A stretch of DNA of 5,889 nt from NCBI GenBank assembly GCA_937927265.1, contig CALBCO010000164.1, positions 1 through 5,889 of the forward strand. The letters are read 5' to 3'. The notes beneath the pieces were generated by a model that had not been told where the DNA came from, ran no database searches, and saw only the letters and a program-made list of their open reading frames with translations. Shown in pieces: positions 1 to 5,632 of the stretch (positions are counted from its first letter, which is position 1; each line of letters begins with the position of its first letter). Made by a program: the position numbers and the translations under genes. Source of the stretch: an uncultured Verrucomicrobiae bacterium. Its GTDB lineage: Bacteria; Verrucomicrobiota; Verrucomicrobiia; Palsa-1439.

Positions 1-122
1 GCCGGGCACGTCAATGCCGGGAACACCGGCGTCAGCGGCTCAAAACGCAGTCCGGCAAGATCGCGTTGCCGGGCCAGTTCGTAGCCCAGCGCGGCGACTT
101 GGATGACCAAGAGTTTCTTCAT
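1..122 (-). CDS. Alkaline phosphatase superfamily protein, eboF-like (N-terminal 40 residues; cut by window edge)
   Basis: Only the first 40 residues are present, reading MKKLLVIQVAALGYEL at the start and ending TPVFPALTCP at the window edge. A hydrophobic first strand followed by a 'TPVFPALTC' segment is the usual opening of type I phosphodiesterase / nucleotide pyrophosphatase proteins of the alkaline phosphatase superfamily, in which the Thr before Cys (T38 here) is the expected catalytic nucleophile. The metal-binding Asp normally found at the end of the first strand appears as Gln (Q8), so metal binding may differ. The start ATG is two bases after the stop of the prenyltransferase gene, which implies one transcript and translational coupling. 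No strong Shine-Dalgarno is seen, only a weak GAG. An alkaline-phosphatase-like member (EboF) is a known component of ebo clusters, which fits the two genes upstream. The eboF assignment is inferred from the fold signature plus context, because most of the protein lies outside the window. Confidence 0.7.
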   Translation of the reverse strand, partial: MKKLLVIQVAALGYELARQRDLAGLRFEPLTPVFPALTCP

Positions 123-124
123 CG

Positions 125-928
125 TCAACTCGCGTAAAACCGGCGCGACAATACCCGAAACACCGGCCACAACGCCAGCCACACGCTGGCGATGAGCGGA
201 GTTTGTGCACAGAATGCCGCCTGCATCGGCAACAGAGCGCTAATCCACAGACCAACCGCTTGCGGCGGGTTTGATTCTCGCGCGGCGACCACAGCCACGA
301 TCACCGCAATCACCGCCACCGGCGTCGGATGAATGATTGCAAAACCCGCCGCCAACACCAACGCCGGCAACCAGCGCGACCAGCCAACGTTTTCCGCCGC
401 GGTTTCGTACCGCGCAATCCCCGTGACGACGGCGATGTAAAGCGCGAGCAGTCCCGCGGCTGGATGAAAGCCGGCCGCCCCGAGCAAAAAGCTTAATCCC
501 CGGCACGCGCCCATGTTGACCGGACCCAAAACCGGGATCCGCTTGCCCCCGGCGTTGTAGAGAAGAACGGCCGCCAACAACGCAAGGCCGATGACGGTGG
601 GCGCGAGCGCCCAGCCGGCAACAGCCAACGCACCGCCAACAATACCGGCTGCCGCGCGCGAGACTTGGCCGCTGGGAATGGGCCGGTTGGGCCGGTCGCG
701 GGCGTCTTCGGCGGCGTCGAAAAGGTCGTTGCTGATGACGCCGGCCGCGTAGAAACAGACGCTGGCCGCAGCCGGTCGCCAGTCGAGCGCGGCGCCGCTC
801 AGCAGCGCGCCGGCGATGGGGTCGCCGGGCACGGTGAGAAGATTCGGCAGGCGGACCAGTTGCAGCCAAGCAGTCAGCGTTGAAACTCGCGCGGGTCGAG
901 CGGCTGAATGTTGAAGTCCGGTTGCCAT
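125..928 (-). CDS. eboC: EboC, UbiA-superfamily prenyltransferase
   Basis: This is an integral membrane protein of the UbiA prenyltransferase superfamily. Such enzymes move a prenyl diphosphate chain onto an acceptor, and the acceptor for EboC is not established. Read from the ATG at 928 it has 267 residues. The core begins 'WLQLVRLPNLLTV' at about residue 21. The first Asp-rich motif is NDLFDAAED (N67, D68, D71, D75), followed by RDRPNRPIPSG, which is typical of prenyl-diphosphate/Mg2+ binding. Several hydrophobic helices follow, with NMGACRGLSFLLGA near the middle. The second acidic region reads YETAAEN rather than the usual DxxxD. The start is uncertain: the ATG at 928 lies inside eboB and overlaps it by 55 bases, while a CTG at 877 forms CTGA with the eboB stop and gives a 250-residue protein that starts at the conserved core. 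No ATG, GTG or TTG lies between these two points, and neither site has a clear Shine-Dalgarno. Position between EboB and an AP-superfamily gene supports the eboC name. Confidence 0.85.
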   Translation of the reverse strand: MATGLQHSAARPARVSTLTAWLQLVRLPNLLTVPGDPIAGALLSGAALDWRPAAASVCFYAAGVISNDLFDAAEDARDRPNRPIPSGQVSRAAAGIVGGALAVAGWALAPTVIGLALLAAVLLYNAGGKRIPVLGPVNMGACRGLSFLLGAAGFHPAAGLLALYIAVVTGIARYETAAENVGWSRWLPALVLAAGFAIIHPTPVAVIAVIVAVVAARESNPPQAVGLWISALLPMQAAFCAQTPLIASVWLALWPVFRVLSRRFYAS

Positions 929-1710
929 TTCGGGGATTGCCGGTAAAACGCCATCGCGTTGTTGAAGACGAGGTCGCGGATGGTCGCCTCGCTGTGGCCG
1001 TCTTGTTTCATGAACTCGACGACTTTGACGAGGCTCAACGGGTCGGAGATACCCCAATCGGCGGAGCCATTCACCATGACACGGGTGCTGCCGTATTGCC
1101 GCACCATCGCCGAAACGCGGGCCGGAGTGAGTTTGGAAATCGGATATACCGTCATGCCGGCGTAGCAACCGCTGTCGAGCGCGGCCTTGATTGTCTCCTC
1201 GGTATTGTGGTCAATCTCGATTTGCGGGCCGAGCAGGTTGAGGTCGCGCAGAATAGCCACGGTGCGCGCGATGCCGCGCGGTTTGTCCACGTGCGGCAGG
1301 TGGACGATGACCGGCATCTTCCGCGCTTTGGCGATTTCGAGTTGCCGGACAAAGGCGCGTTCTTCGTTCGGCGTGATGTTGTTGAAGCCGGTCTCGCCGA
1401 TGGCGACGCACCGCGGGTGGTCGAGATATTCGCCCATCCCGGCAATCACTTCGTCGGCGAGCGCGAAGTTTTCGGCTTCTTTCGGGTTAAGCGACACGGC
1501 GGCGTAGTGGTCAAGGCCGAAGCGCCGGGCGCGGACGGTCTCGAAGTCGAGAATGAGTTGGAAATAATCAAAGAACGTCCCGGCATAGCGGCGGTTGGTT
1601 CCCAGCCAGAACGACGGCTCGACGCAAGCGCGGATGCCCGCGCGATACATGGCCTGGTAGTCGTCGGTCGTCCGGGAATACATGTGGATGTGCGGTTCAA
1701 TGATGGTCAT
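874..1710 (-). CDS. eboB: EboB, TatD-like metal-dependent hydrolase
   Basis: This is a 278-residue TIM-barrel metallohydrolase of the amidohydrolase/TatD type. The metal-ligand pattern is visible: H7-x-H9 in 'EPHIHMYSR' at the end of strand 1, E106 in GETGFN as the bridging acid, H137 in 'VIVHLPH', D167-H168 in 'EIDHN', and D218 in 'NGSADWG'. TatD enzymes hydrolyse phosphodiester or related bonds, but EboB substrates are not known. The protein has no signal peptide or membrane segment, so it should be cytoplasmic. It is the first gene of the leftward unit and its stop overlaps the start region of the prenyltransferase gene. This TatD-UbiA-AP neighbourhood is what identifies it as EboB rather than a general TatD nuclease. 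The ATG at 1710 is chosen because it begins four residues before the conserved EPHIHMY, and a good promoter ends eight bases upstream, leaving almost no leader. No eboA is found upstream. Confidence 0.88.
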   Translation of the reverse strand: MTIIEPHIHMYSRTTDDYQAMYRAGIRACVEPSFWLGTNRRYAGTFFDYFQLILDFETVRARRFGLDHYAAVSLNPKEAENFALADEVIAGMGEYLDHPRCVAIGETGFNNITPNEERAFVRQLEIAKARKMPVIVHLPHVDKPRGIARTVAILRDLNLLGPQIEIDHNTEETIKAALDSGCYAGMTVYPISKLTPARVSAMVRQYGSTRVMVNGSADWGISDPLSLVKVVEFMKQDGHSEATIRDLVFNNAMAFYRQSPKWQPDFNIQPLDPREFQR

Positions 1711-1718
1711 GGCGCGGC

Positions 1719-1747
1719 ATTCTAGACCGTTATTGCTGTTCCGGCAA
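1719..1747 (-). promoter_or_regulatory. Candidate sigma-70-type promoter of the ebo genes
   Basis: Read on the minus strand, TTGCCG (1747-1742) and TAGAAT (1724-1719) are separated by exactly 17 bases. The -10 box matches TATAAT at five of six positions and the -35 box matches TTGACA at four. Only eight bases lie between the -10 box and the eboB ATG, so the transcript should start at or within a couple of bases of the start codon. The absence of any Shine-Dalgarno before eboB agrees with a leaderless mRNA. Confidence 0.55.
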
Positions 1748-1752
1748 ATTCC

Positions 1753-1771
1753 AATCCCGCTCGAAGGGATT
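1753..1771. repeat. Small inverted repeat (hairpin AATCCC/GGGATT)
   Basis: AATCCC at 1753-1758 pairs perfectly with GGGATT at 1766-1771 across a 7-base spacer, followed on the plus strand by three more T residues. It lies just outside the candidate eboB promoter. It could be an operator, a weak terminator on the plus strand, or part of a decayed repeat. The stem is too AT-rich and short for a confident terminator call. Confidence 0.35.
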
Positions 1772-1775
1772 TTGC

Positions 1776-1805
1776 TGAATCATTCGCGCAGTGCTGAACG
1801 ATTCA
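1776..1805. repeat. Inverted repeat with 10-base arms
   Basis: TGAATCATTC at 1776-1785 and GAACGATTCA at 1796-1805 are complementary at nine of ten positions (one A/C mismatch) around a 10-base centre. Its place upstream of the eboB -35 box is compatible with a dimeric regulator site or a transcribed hairpin. No known operator consensus is recognised. Confidence 0.45.
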
Positions 1806-1925
1806 TCCGAAGGTGGACAGTTTTCGTGAGACTGGTTTCCTGCGGGAGTGGCCACGGCACGGGCCAACATCATTCTTTCCAGCCGGTGCACCTTCGCAAT
1901 CAGCGGCGTTGGTCCTGCACCATCA

Positions 1926-1994
1926 TTCCTGGCTTATGCGAAAGGTAACGCGGAGAGTTCTCCTGTCGCGTCACTTTCCACATCAGCCATGGAA
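1926..1994. repeat. Long imperfect palindrome in the metH/ebo intergenic region
   Basis: TGGCT at 1930-1934 and AGCCA at 1985-1989 close a 60-base imperfect palindrome. Inner pairs include ATG/CAT and ACGCG (1948-1952) with CGCGT (1967-1971). Outside it TTCC (1926-1929) can pair with GGAA (1991-1994) around one bulged base. Several mismatches in the lower stem are A/C pairs, as single transitions in an older perfect palindrome would produce. In RNA, G/U pairs would extend the stem. It may be a decayed palindromic repeat or a structured leader of metH. Confidence 0.5.
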
Positions 1995-2085
1995 AACGAA
2001 CAGGCGGTGGGGGTACGGTGCTTTGGATGACCGAGCAAAACGGTTGGCTCTCGTACTGAGGATCAGGGGGATTTTTGCCCTTCCC

Positions 2086-2114
2086 TTGTTTTTGTCGCCA
2101 ACCGCTGCTACCCT
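2086..2114 (+). promoter_or_regulatory. Weak candidate promoter of metH
   Basis: TTGTTT (2086-2091) and TACCCT (2109-2114) are 17 bases apart. The -10 box fits the consensus poorly in its middle positions. Ten bases separate it from the metH ATG, which would again give a nearly leaderless transcript and would explain why no Shine-Dalgarno precedes metH. If the real promoter lies further upstream, the palindromes above would be part of the metH leader instead. Confidence 0.3.
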
Positions 2115-2124
2115 CACCGCTAGC

Positions 2125-5100
2125 ATGGCCAACCGTAATTTTGTTGAAGACGCCCTCGCCGAAAAAATTCTGGTTCTGGATGGCGCGATGGGCACGATGA
2201 TCCAACAACGCCGGCTCACGGCTGCCGACTTTGGCGGGCCGCAGTTCGAGGGCTGCAACGAGTATCTCGTGTTGACCCGCCCTGACGTGATCCGCGAGAT
2301 TCACCGCGCCTATTTCGAAGCCGGCGCCGACATCGTCGAGACCAATACGTTCGGCGCGACACCGCTCGTGCTGGCCGAGTATGGCCTGGCCGACAAATGT
2401 CGCGAGATCAACATCACCGCCGTCAAGCTCGCCCGCGAAGCCGGCAATGGCTTTGTGGCTGGCTCGATGGGGCCGACAACAAAAGCCATCACCGTGACCG
2501 GCGGGGTGACGTTTCAGCAGTTGGTCGAGAACTTTCACGCGCAAGCCGCGGCACTCATCGAAGGCGGTGTGGATTTATTACTCGTCGAGACCTGCCAAGA
2601 CACCCGCAATATCAAAGCTGCGCTCATCGGCATCGAACAGGTCGGCGCGAAGATACCGGTGATCGTCTCCGGCACGATCGAGCCGATGGGCACAATGCTT
2701 GCCGGACAAACTGCCGATGCGCTCGTCGCTTCCTTGCAGCACGTGGACTTGCTGGCGATCGGTTTGAACTGCGCGACCGGGCCGGAGTTCATGACCGACC
2801 ACATCCGCACGATCCACGAGATGGCAACGATTGCTGTCTCGTGTTACCCGAACGCCGGGCTGCCAGACGAAGAAGGCCGCTACGGCGAGACGCCGACATC
2901 GTTGGCGTCGTCGCTCGAACGCTTCGTCAAGAACGGCTGGGTCAACATTGTTGGCGGCTGCTGCGGCACGACACCGGCGCACATCAAAGCCATTGCCGAG
3001 ATGGTAGCCGGCAAAGCTCCGCGCCGGCATCGCGGACAACGACGCAGCTACTACAGCGGCATCGAACTGGTTGAGGCATCGGAGGAGACCCGCCCATTGC
3101 TGGTGGGAGAACGGACCAACGAGGTCGGCTCGCGAGCGTTCAAGCGGTTGATCGCCGAGGAGAAATTCGAGGAGGCGACCGAGATTGCGCGGGCGCAGGT
3201 CAAGAACGGTGCGCACATCATTGACATCAATCTCGAAAACACCGATCGCGATGAGCTGGCCGACATTGACCGGTTTTACGAGAAGGTCATCCACAAAGTC
3301 AAAGTGCCGTTGATGATTGACTCGACCAATCCGAAGGCCATTGAGCGCGCGCTGACGTATTGCCAGGGCAAAGCCATCATCAACTCCATCAATTTCGAGG
3401 ACGGCGAGGAGAAATTTCTCAAGGTGCTCCCGCTGGTGAAGAAGTATGGCGCGGCGGTCATCATCGGTTCGATTGACGAGGACAAACAGCAGGCGCAGGC
3501 GATCACGCGCGAACGCAAACTGGCCATCGCATTGCGTGCCCACAAATATTGCACCGAACGCGGCATCCCCGAAGAAGACCTGATCTTCGATCCGCTGACC
3601 TTCCCCTGCGCCACGGGCGATGAGAACTACATCGGCAGCGCCGTCGAAACCGTTGAAGCCATCCGGCTCATCAAGGAGAAGTTGCCGCGCTGCAAGACCA
3701 TCCTCGGCATCAGCAACGTCAGCTTCGGTCTCCCACCCGCCGCGCGCGAAGTCGTGAACTCGGTCATGCTCTACCACGCCACCAAGGCCGGTCTCGACCT
3801 GGCCATTGTCAACGCGGAAAAACTGGAGCGGTATGCGAGCATCCCGGAGGCGGAAAAGAAGCTCGCCGAGGATTTGCTTTTCCATTCACCCGACCGGGAA
3901 AGTTCCCAACGCGCCATCGCCGCGATCAGCGAGCATTTCCGGGACGCCACCGGCCGCGTGAAGAAGAAAACTTCCGATCTGCCTCTCGATGGCCGGCTGG
4001 CCAACTACATCATCGAAGGCACGAAGGACGGCCTGATTGCCGATCTCGACCTGAAGCTGAAGGAAGCCGACCCGCTGGCGATCATCAACGGTCCGCTCAT
4101 GGCCGGCATGAACGAAGTCGGACGCCTGTTCAACGCCAACGAACTCATCGTCGCCGAAGTTCTCCAGAGCGCCGAGGCCATGAAAGCCGCCGTCGCGCAT
4201 CTGGAACAATTTATGGCGCACAGCGAGAGTGCCACAAAGGGCAAAGTCCTTCTCGCCACCGTCAAAGGTGACGTGCACGACATTGGCAAAAACCTTGTCG
4301 AAATCATTCTCTCGAACAATGGCTACCGGGTCATCAACCTCGGCATTAAAGTGCCACCGGAAACATTGATTGAGGCCTACCATCGGGAGAAACCCGACGC
4401 CATCGGCTTGAGCGGTCTGTTGGTGAAGAGCGCACAACAAATGGTCGTGACGGTCGCCGATTTCAAGGCCGCCGGGATTCGCGTGCCCGTGTTGGTGGGC
4501 GGCGCGGCGTTGAGCGCAAAGTTCACGGAAACCCAAATTGCGCCCGCTTACAATGGTCCCGTTGCCTACTGCAAGGACGCCATGACTGGTCTTGCCACGA
4601 TGAATCGGCTCTTGGAATCTGGTAGGGCGCGACCGCCGGGCGCGCCGCACTCGGCGACCGAAACATCGGACGGCCCGGCGGTCCGTCCCTACCCGGTCGA
4701 GGAAAACCGGCTCCCCGAATCCGCCACTCGCTCTTCTCGCGTCCGCATCTTGCCGCCCTTACCGGCGCCGTATCCTGACCGCAAAGTCATCGCCGTCCCG
4801 AATCTCACGGAAATCTGGAGCTACATCAACCCGCAAATGCTCTATGGCAAACACTTGGGCTTCAAGACCAACTTCGAGCGCGCCCTTGCCGCCCGCGATC
4901 CGAAAGCGATGGAACTGAACGCCGCCGTTGAGGAAGTGAAAGAAATCGCCCGCCAGTTCATGAAGATCAAGGCGGTGTGGCAGTTCTTTGATGTGGTCGC
5001 GCGGGGCAACAGCATCAGGATGTCGGCTCTGCGCGGTCAGCCGCCCGTCACCCATCAGTTCACCTTCCCGCGGCAAAGGAAGCCGGATGGGTTGTGCCTG

Positions 5101-5553
5101 GCTGATTACGTTGCTCCATCCTCGCCGGACTCCGTGGCCGTGTTTGTCGTCACCGCGGGGGCCGGCATCCTCGAACGGGCCCATGAGTTCAAAGCCCGCG
5201 GCGCATTCCTGAAATCACACGCGCTGCAAGCACTCGCGCTGGAAACTGCCGAAGCCGCTGCGGAATGGCTCCATCGGCGAATCCGGGAAGACTGGGGTTT
5301 TCCGGACCCTGCCGATATGACCATGCTCGACCGGTTTCAGGCGCGGTACCGCGGCAAACGTTACAGCCCCGGCTATCCCGCCTGTCCGGCCTTGGAAGAT
5401 CAAGCCGGCATCTTCAAGCTACTGCGCCCCGAAGAGTTGGGTGTGAACTTGACCGAGGGATTCATGATGGAGCCCGAGGCTAGTGTCAGTGCGTTTGTCT
5501 TTCACCACCCCGACTGCGCTTATTTCAACGTCGGCGAAATTGCAGGTGATTGA
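2125..5553 (+). CDS. metH: Cobalamin-dependent methionine synthase
   Basis: MetH transfers a methyl group from 5-methyltetrahydrofolate to homocysteine through methylcobalamin, giving methionine and tetrahydrofolate in the cytoplasm. The protein has 1142 residues and four modules. The homocysteine domain (about 5-300) starts ILVLDGAMGTMIQ and carries the zinc cysteines C216 (GLNC) and C279/C280 (GGCCG). The pterin domain (about 323-590) contains VGERTNEVGS, PLMIDSTNP and FPCATGDENYIGSAVE. The B12 cap (about 620-705) contains GRLFNANELIVAEVLQSAEAM. The B12 fold has DVHDIGKN with axial ligand H718, then GLSGLLVKS and VGGAAL. The activation domain (about 880-1142) has the AdoMet motif RYRGKRYSPGYPACP (1074-1088) and LTEGFMMEPEAS. 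The DRDELAD and FPCATGDENY segments mark the shorter non-E. coli MetH subfamily. Start: the ATG at 2125 begins just before the conserved region. The reading frame is open for 104 codons upstream, but that stretch resembles nothing. Residues about 833-866 in the linker between the B12 and activation domains come from a palindromic insertion. No Shine-Dalgarno is visible. Confidence 0.97.
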   Translation: MANRNFVEDALAEKILVLDGAMGTMIQQRRLTAADFGGPQFEGCNEYLVLTRPDVIREIHRAYFEAGADIVETNTFGATPLVLAEYGLADKCREINITAVKLAREAGNGFVAGSMGPTTKAITVTGGVTFQQLVENFHAQAAALIEGGVDLLLVETCQDTRNIKAALIGIEQVGAKIPVIVSGTIEPMGTMLAGQTADALVASLQHVDLLAIGLNCATGPEFMTDHIRTIHEMATIAVSCYPNAGLPDEEGRYGETPTSLASSLERFVKNGWVNIVGGCCGTTPAHIKAIAEMVAGKAPRRHRGQRRSYYSGIELVEASEETRPLLVGERTNEVGSRAFKRLIAEEKFEEATEIARAQVKNGAHIIDINLENTDRDELADIDRFYEKVIHKVKVPLMIDSTNPKAIERALTYCQGKAIINSINFEDGEEKFLKVLPLVKKYGAAVIIGSIDEDKQQAQAITRERKLAIALRAHKYCTERGIPEEDLIFDPLTFPCATGDENYIGSAVETVEAIRLIKEKLPRCKTILGISNVSFGLPPAAREVVNSVMLYHATKAGLDLAIVNAEKLERYASIPEAEKKLAEDLLFHSPDRESSQRAIAAISEHFRDATGRVKKKTSDLPLDGRLANYIIEGTKDGLIADLDLKLKEADPLAIINGPLMAGMNEVGRLFNANELIVAEVLQSAEAMKAAVAHLEQFMAHSESATKGKVLLATVKGDVHDIGKNLVEIILSNNGYRVINLGIKVPPETLIEAYHREKPDAIGLSGLLVKSAQQMVVTVADFKAAGIRVPVLVGGAALSAKFTETQIAPAYNGPVAYCKDAMTGLATMNRLLESGRARPPGAPHSATETSDGPAVRPYPVEENRLPESATRSSRVRILPPLPAPYPDRKVIAVPNLTEIWSYINPQMLYGKHLGFKTNFERALAARDPKAMELNAAVEEVKEIARQFMKIKAVWQFFDVVARGNSIRMSALRGQPPVTHQFTFPRQRKPDGLCLADYVAPSSPDSVAVFVVTAGAGILERAHEFKARGAFLKSHALQALALETAEAAAEWLHRRIREDWGFPDPADMTMLDRFQARYRGKRYSPGYPACPALEDQAGIFKLLRPEELGVNLTEGFMMEPEASVSAFVFHHPDCAYFNVGEIAGD
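4603..4723 (+). repeat. Imperfect direct repeat flanking the palindromic element
   Basis: The 19 bases at 4603-4621 (encoding NRLLES plus the first base of G833) and at 4705-4723 (encoding NRLPES plus the first base of A867) match at 14 positions, and four of the five differences are T/C. The offset is 102 bases, exactly 34 codons. It is compatible with an old in-frame duplication accompanying insertion of the palindrome, though chance cannot be ruled out. Confidence 0.4.
4621..4693 (+). repeat. Composite palindromic element inside the metH linker
   Basis: GGTAG (4621-4625) and CTACC (4689-4693) enclose two hairpins. The left one is GGCGCG (4626-4631), loop ACCGCCGGG (4632-4640), CGCGCC (4641-4646). 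The right one is GGACGG (4668-4673), loop CCCGGCGGT (4674-4682), CCGTCC (4683-4688). Both stems are perfect but differ from each other. The two loops are exact reverse complements. A 21-base spacer lies between them. The element is translated in frame as a Pro/Arg/Ala-rich segment beginning GRARPPGAP and ending AVRPYP. Its architecture resembles a REP or MITE-like palindromic unit, and similar GGTAGGG-starting palindromes are, to my recollection, scattered in verrucomicrobial intergenic DNA. No second copy lies in this window. Confidence 0.75.
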
Positions 5554-5572
5554 ACGGGTCGTGAGATTTGCC

Positions 5573-5601
5573 TTGCGCGGGCTGGCGGAGGCGGCTATTT
5601 T
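5573..5601 (+). promoter_or_regulatory. Candidate promoter of rpmB
   Basis: TTGCGC (5573-5578) and TATTTT (5596-5601) are separated by 17 bases in the 79-base gap between metH and the chosen rpmB start. Transcription would begin near 5608 and leave a leader of about 25 bases that includes the Shine-Dalgarno. This suggests rpmB is not dependent on metH readthrough. No terminator with a convincing GC stem and T run is seen after metH. Confidence 0.4.
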
Positions 5602-5618
5602 CGCGCGCACCAGATAAC

Positions 5619-5623
5619 AGGAG
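5619..5623 (+). promoter_or_regulatory. Ribosome binding site deciding the rpmB start
   Basis: AGGAG at 5619-5623 is a strong Shine-Dalgarno. It sits only three bases before the first ATG (5627) but nine bases before the second in-frame ATG (5633). The second spacing is workable and gives a protein starting MSRRCEIC, as expected for bL28. Confidence 0.7.
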
Positions 5624-5632
5624 TCAATGATT

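Larger units (their letters stand above)
1711..2124. other. Divergent intergenic region between eboB and metH, rich in inverted repeats, no gene
   Basis: These 414 bases separate two divergently transcribed units. No coding sequence is convincing: the plus-strand frame stays open into metH from 1813, but its translation is Arg/His/Ser/Leu-rich and resembles no family. The eboB promoter sits at the left end and a weaker metH promoter at the right end. In between are a hairpin at 1753-1771, a 10-bp-arm inverted repeat at 1776-1805, GGTGCA/TGCACC at 1885-1890 and 1916-1921, the perfect 8-base palindrome GTGGCCAC at 1848-1855, and a long imperfect palindrome at 1926-1994. I looked for cobalamin, SAM-I and SAH riboswitch core motifs, which would be natural before metH, and did not find them. 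Confidence 0.6.

Noticed and set aside
929..1168. N-terminal extension of the prenyltransferase frame up to 1168 on the minus strand
   Set aside because: It overlaps the well-conserved eboB coding sequence and its translation is Arg/Pro-rich shadow sequence. The family core starts at about 870.
880..1725. 281-codon plus-strand open frame opposite eboB
   Set aside because: It is antisense to a gene with clear metal-binding motifs and is a codon-bias shadow in high-GC DNA.
1930..2080. Cobalamin or SAM/SAH riboswitch upstream of metH
   Set aside because: None of the conserved core motifs of these classes could be found in 1711-2124 on either strand by eye.
2065..2092. Terminator-like AGGG...CCCT stem followed by a T-rich stretch before metH
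   Set aside because: The stem is only about four pairs with a large loop, and the T stretch coincides with the candidate -35 box.
1813..2124. In-frame open stretch of 104 codons upstream of the metH ATG, which could be an N-terminal extension
   Set aside because: MetH proteins of this subfamily begin close to MANRNFVEDALAEKILVLDGAMGT. The upstream translation has no domain-like character and the DNA there is palindrome-rich and includes the candidate metH promoter.
1900..2544. Long minus-strand open frame across the intergenic region and the start of metH
   Set aside because: It is antisense to the strongly conserved homocysteine domain and its translation resembles no family.
5575..5608. 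GCGCG/CGCGC hairpin before rpmB as terminator or bL28 autoregulatory site
   Set aside because: The stem is short, the loop is long and no T run follows. It overlaps the candidate promoter.
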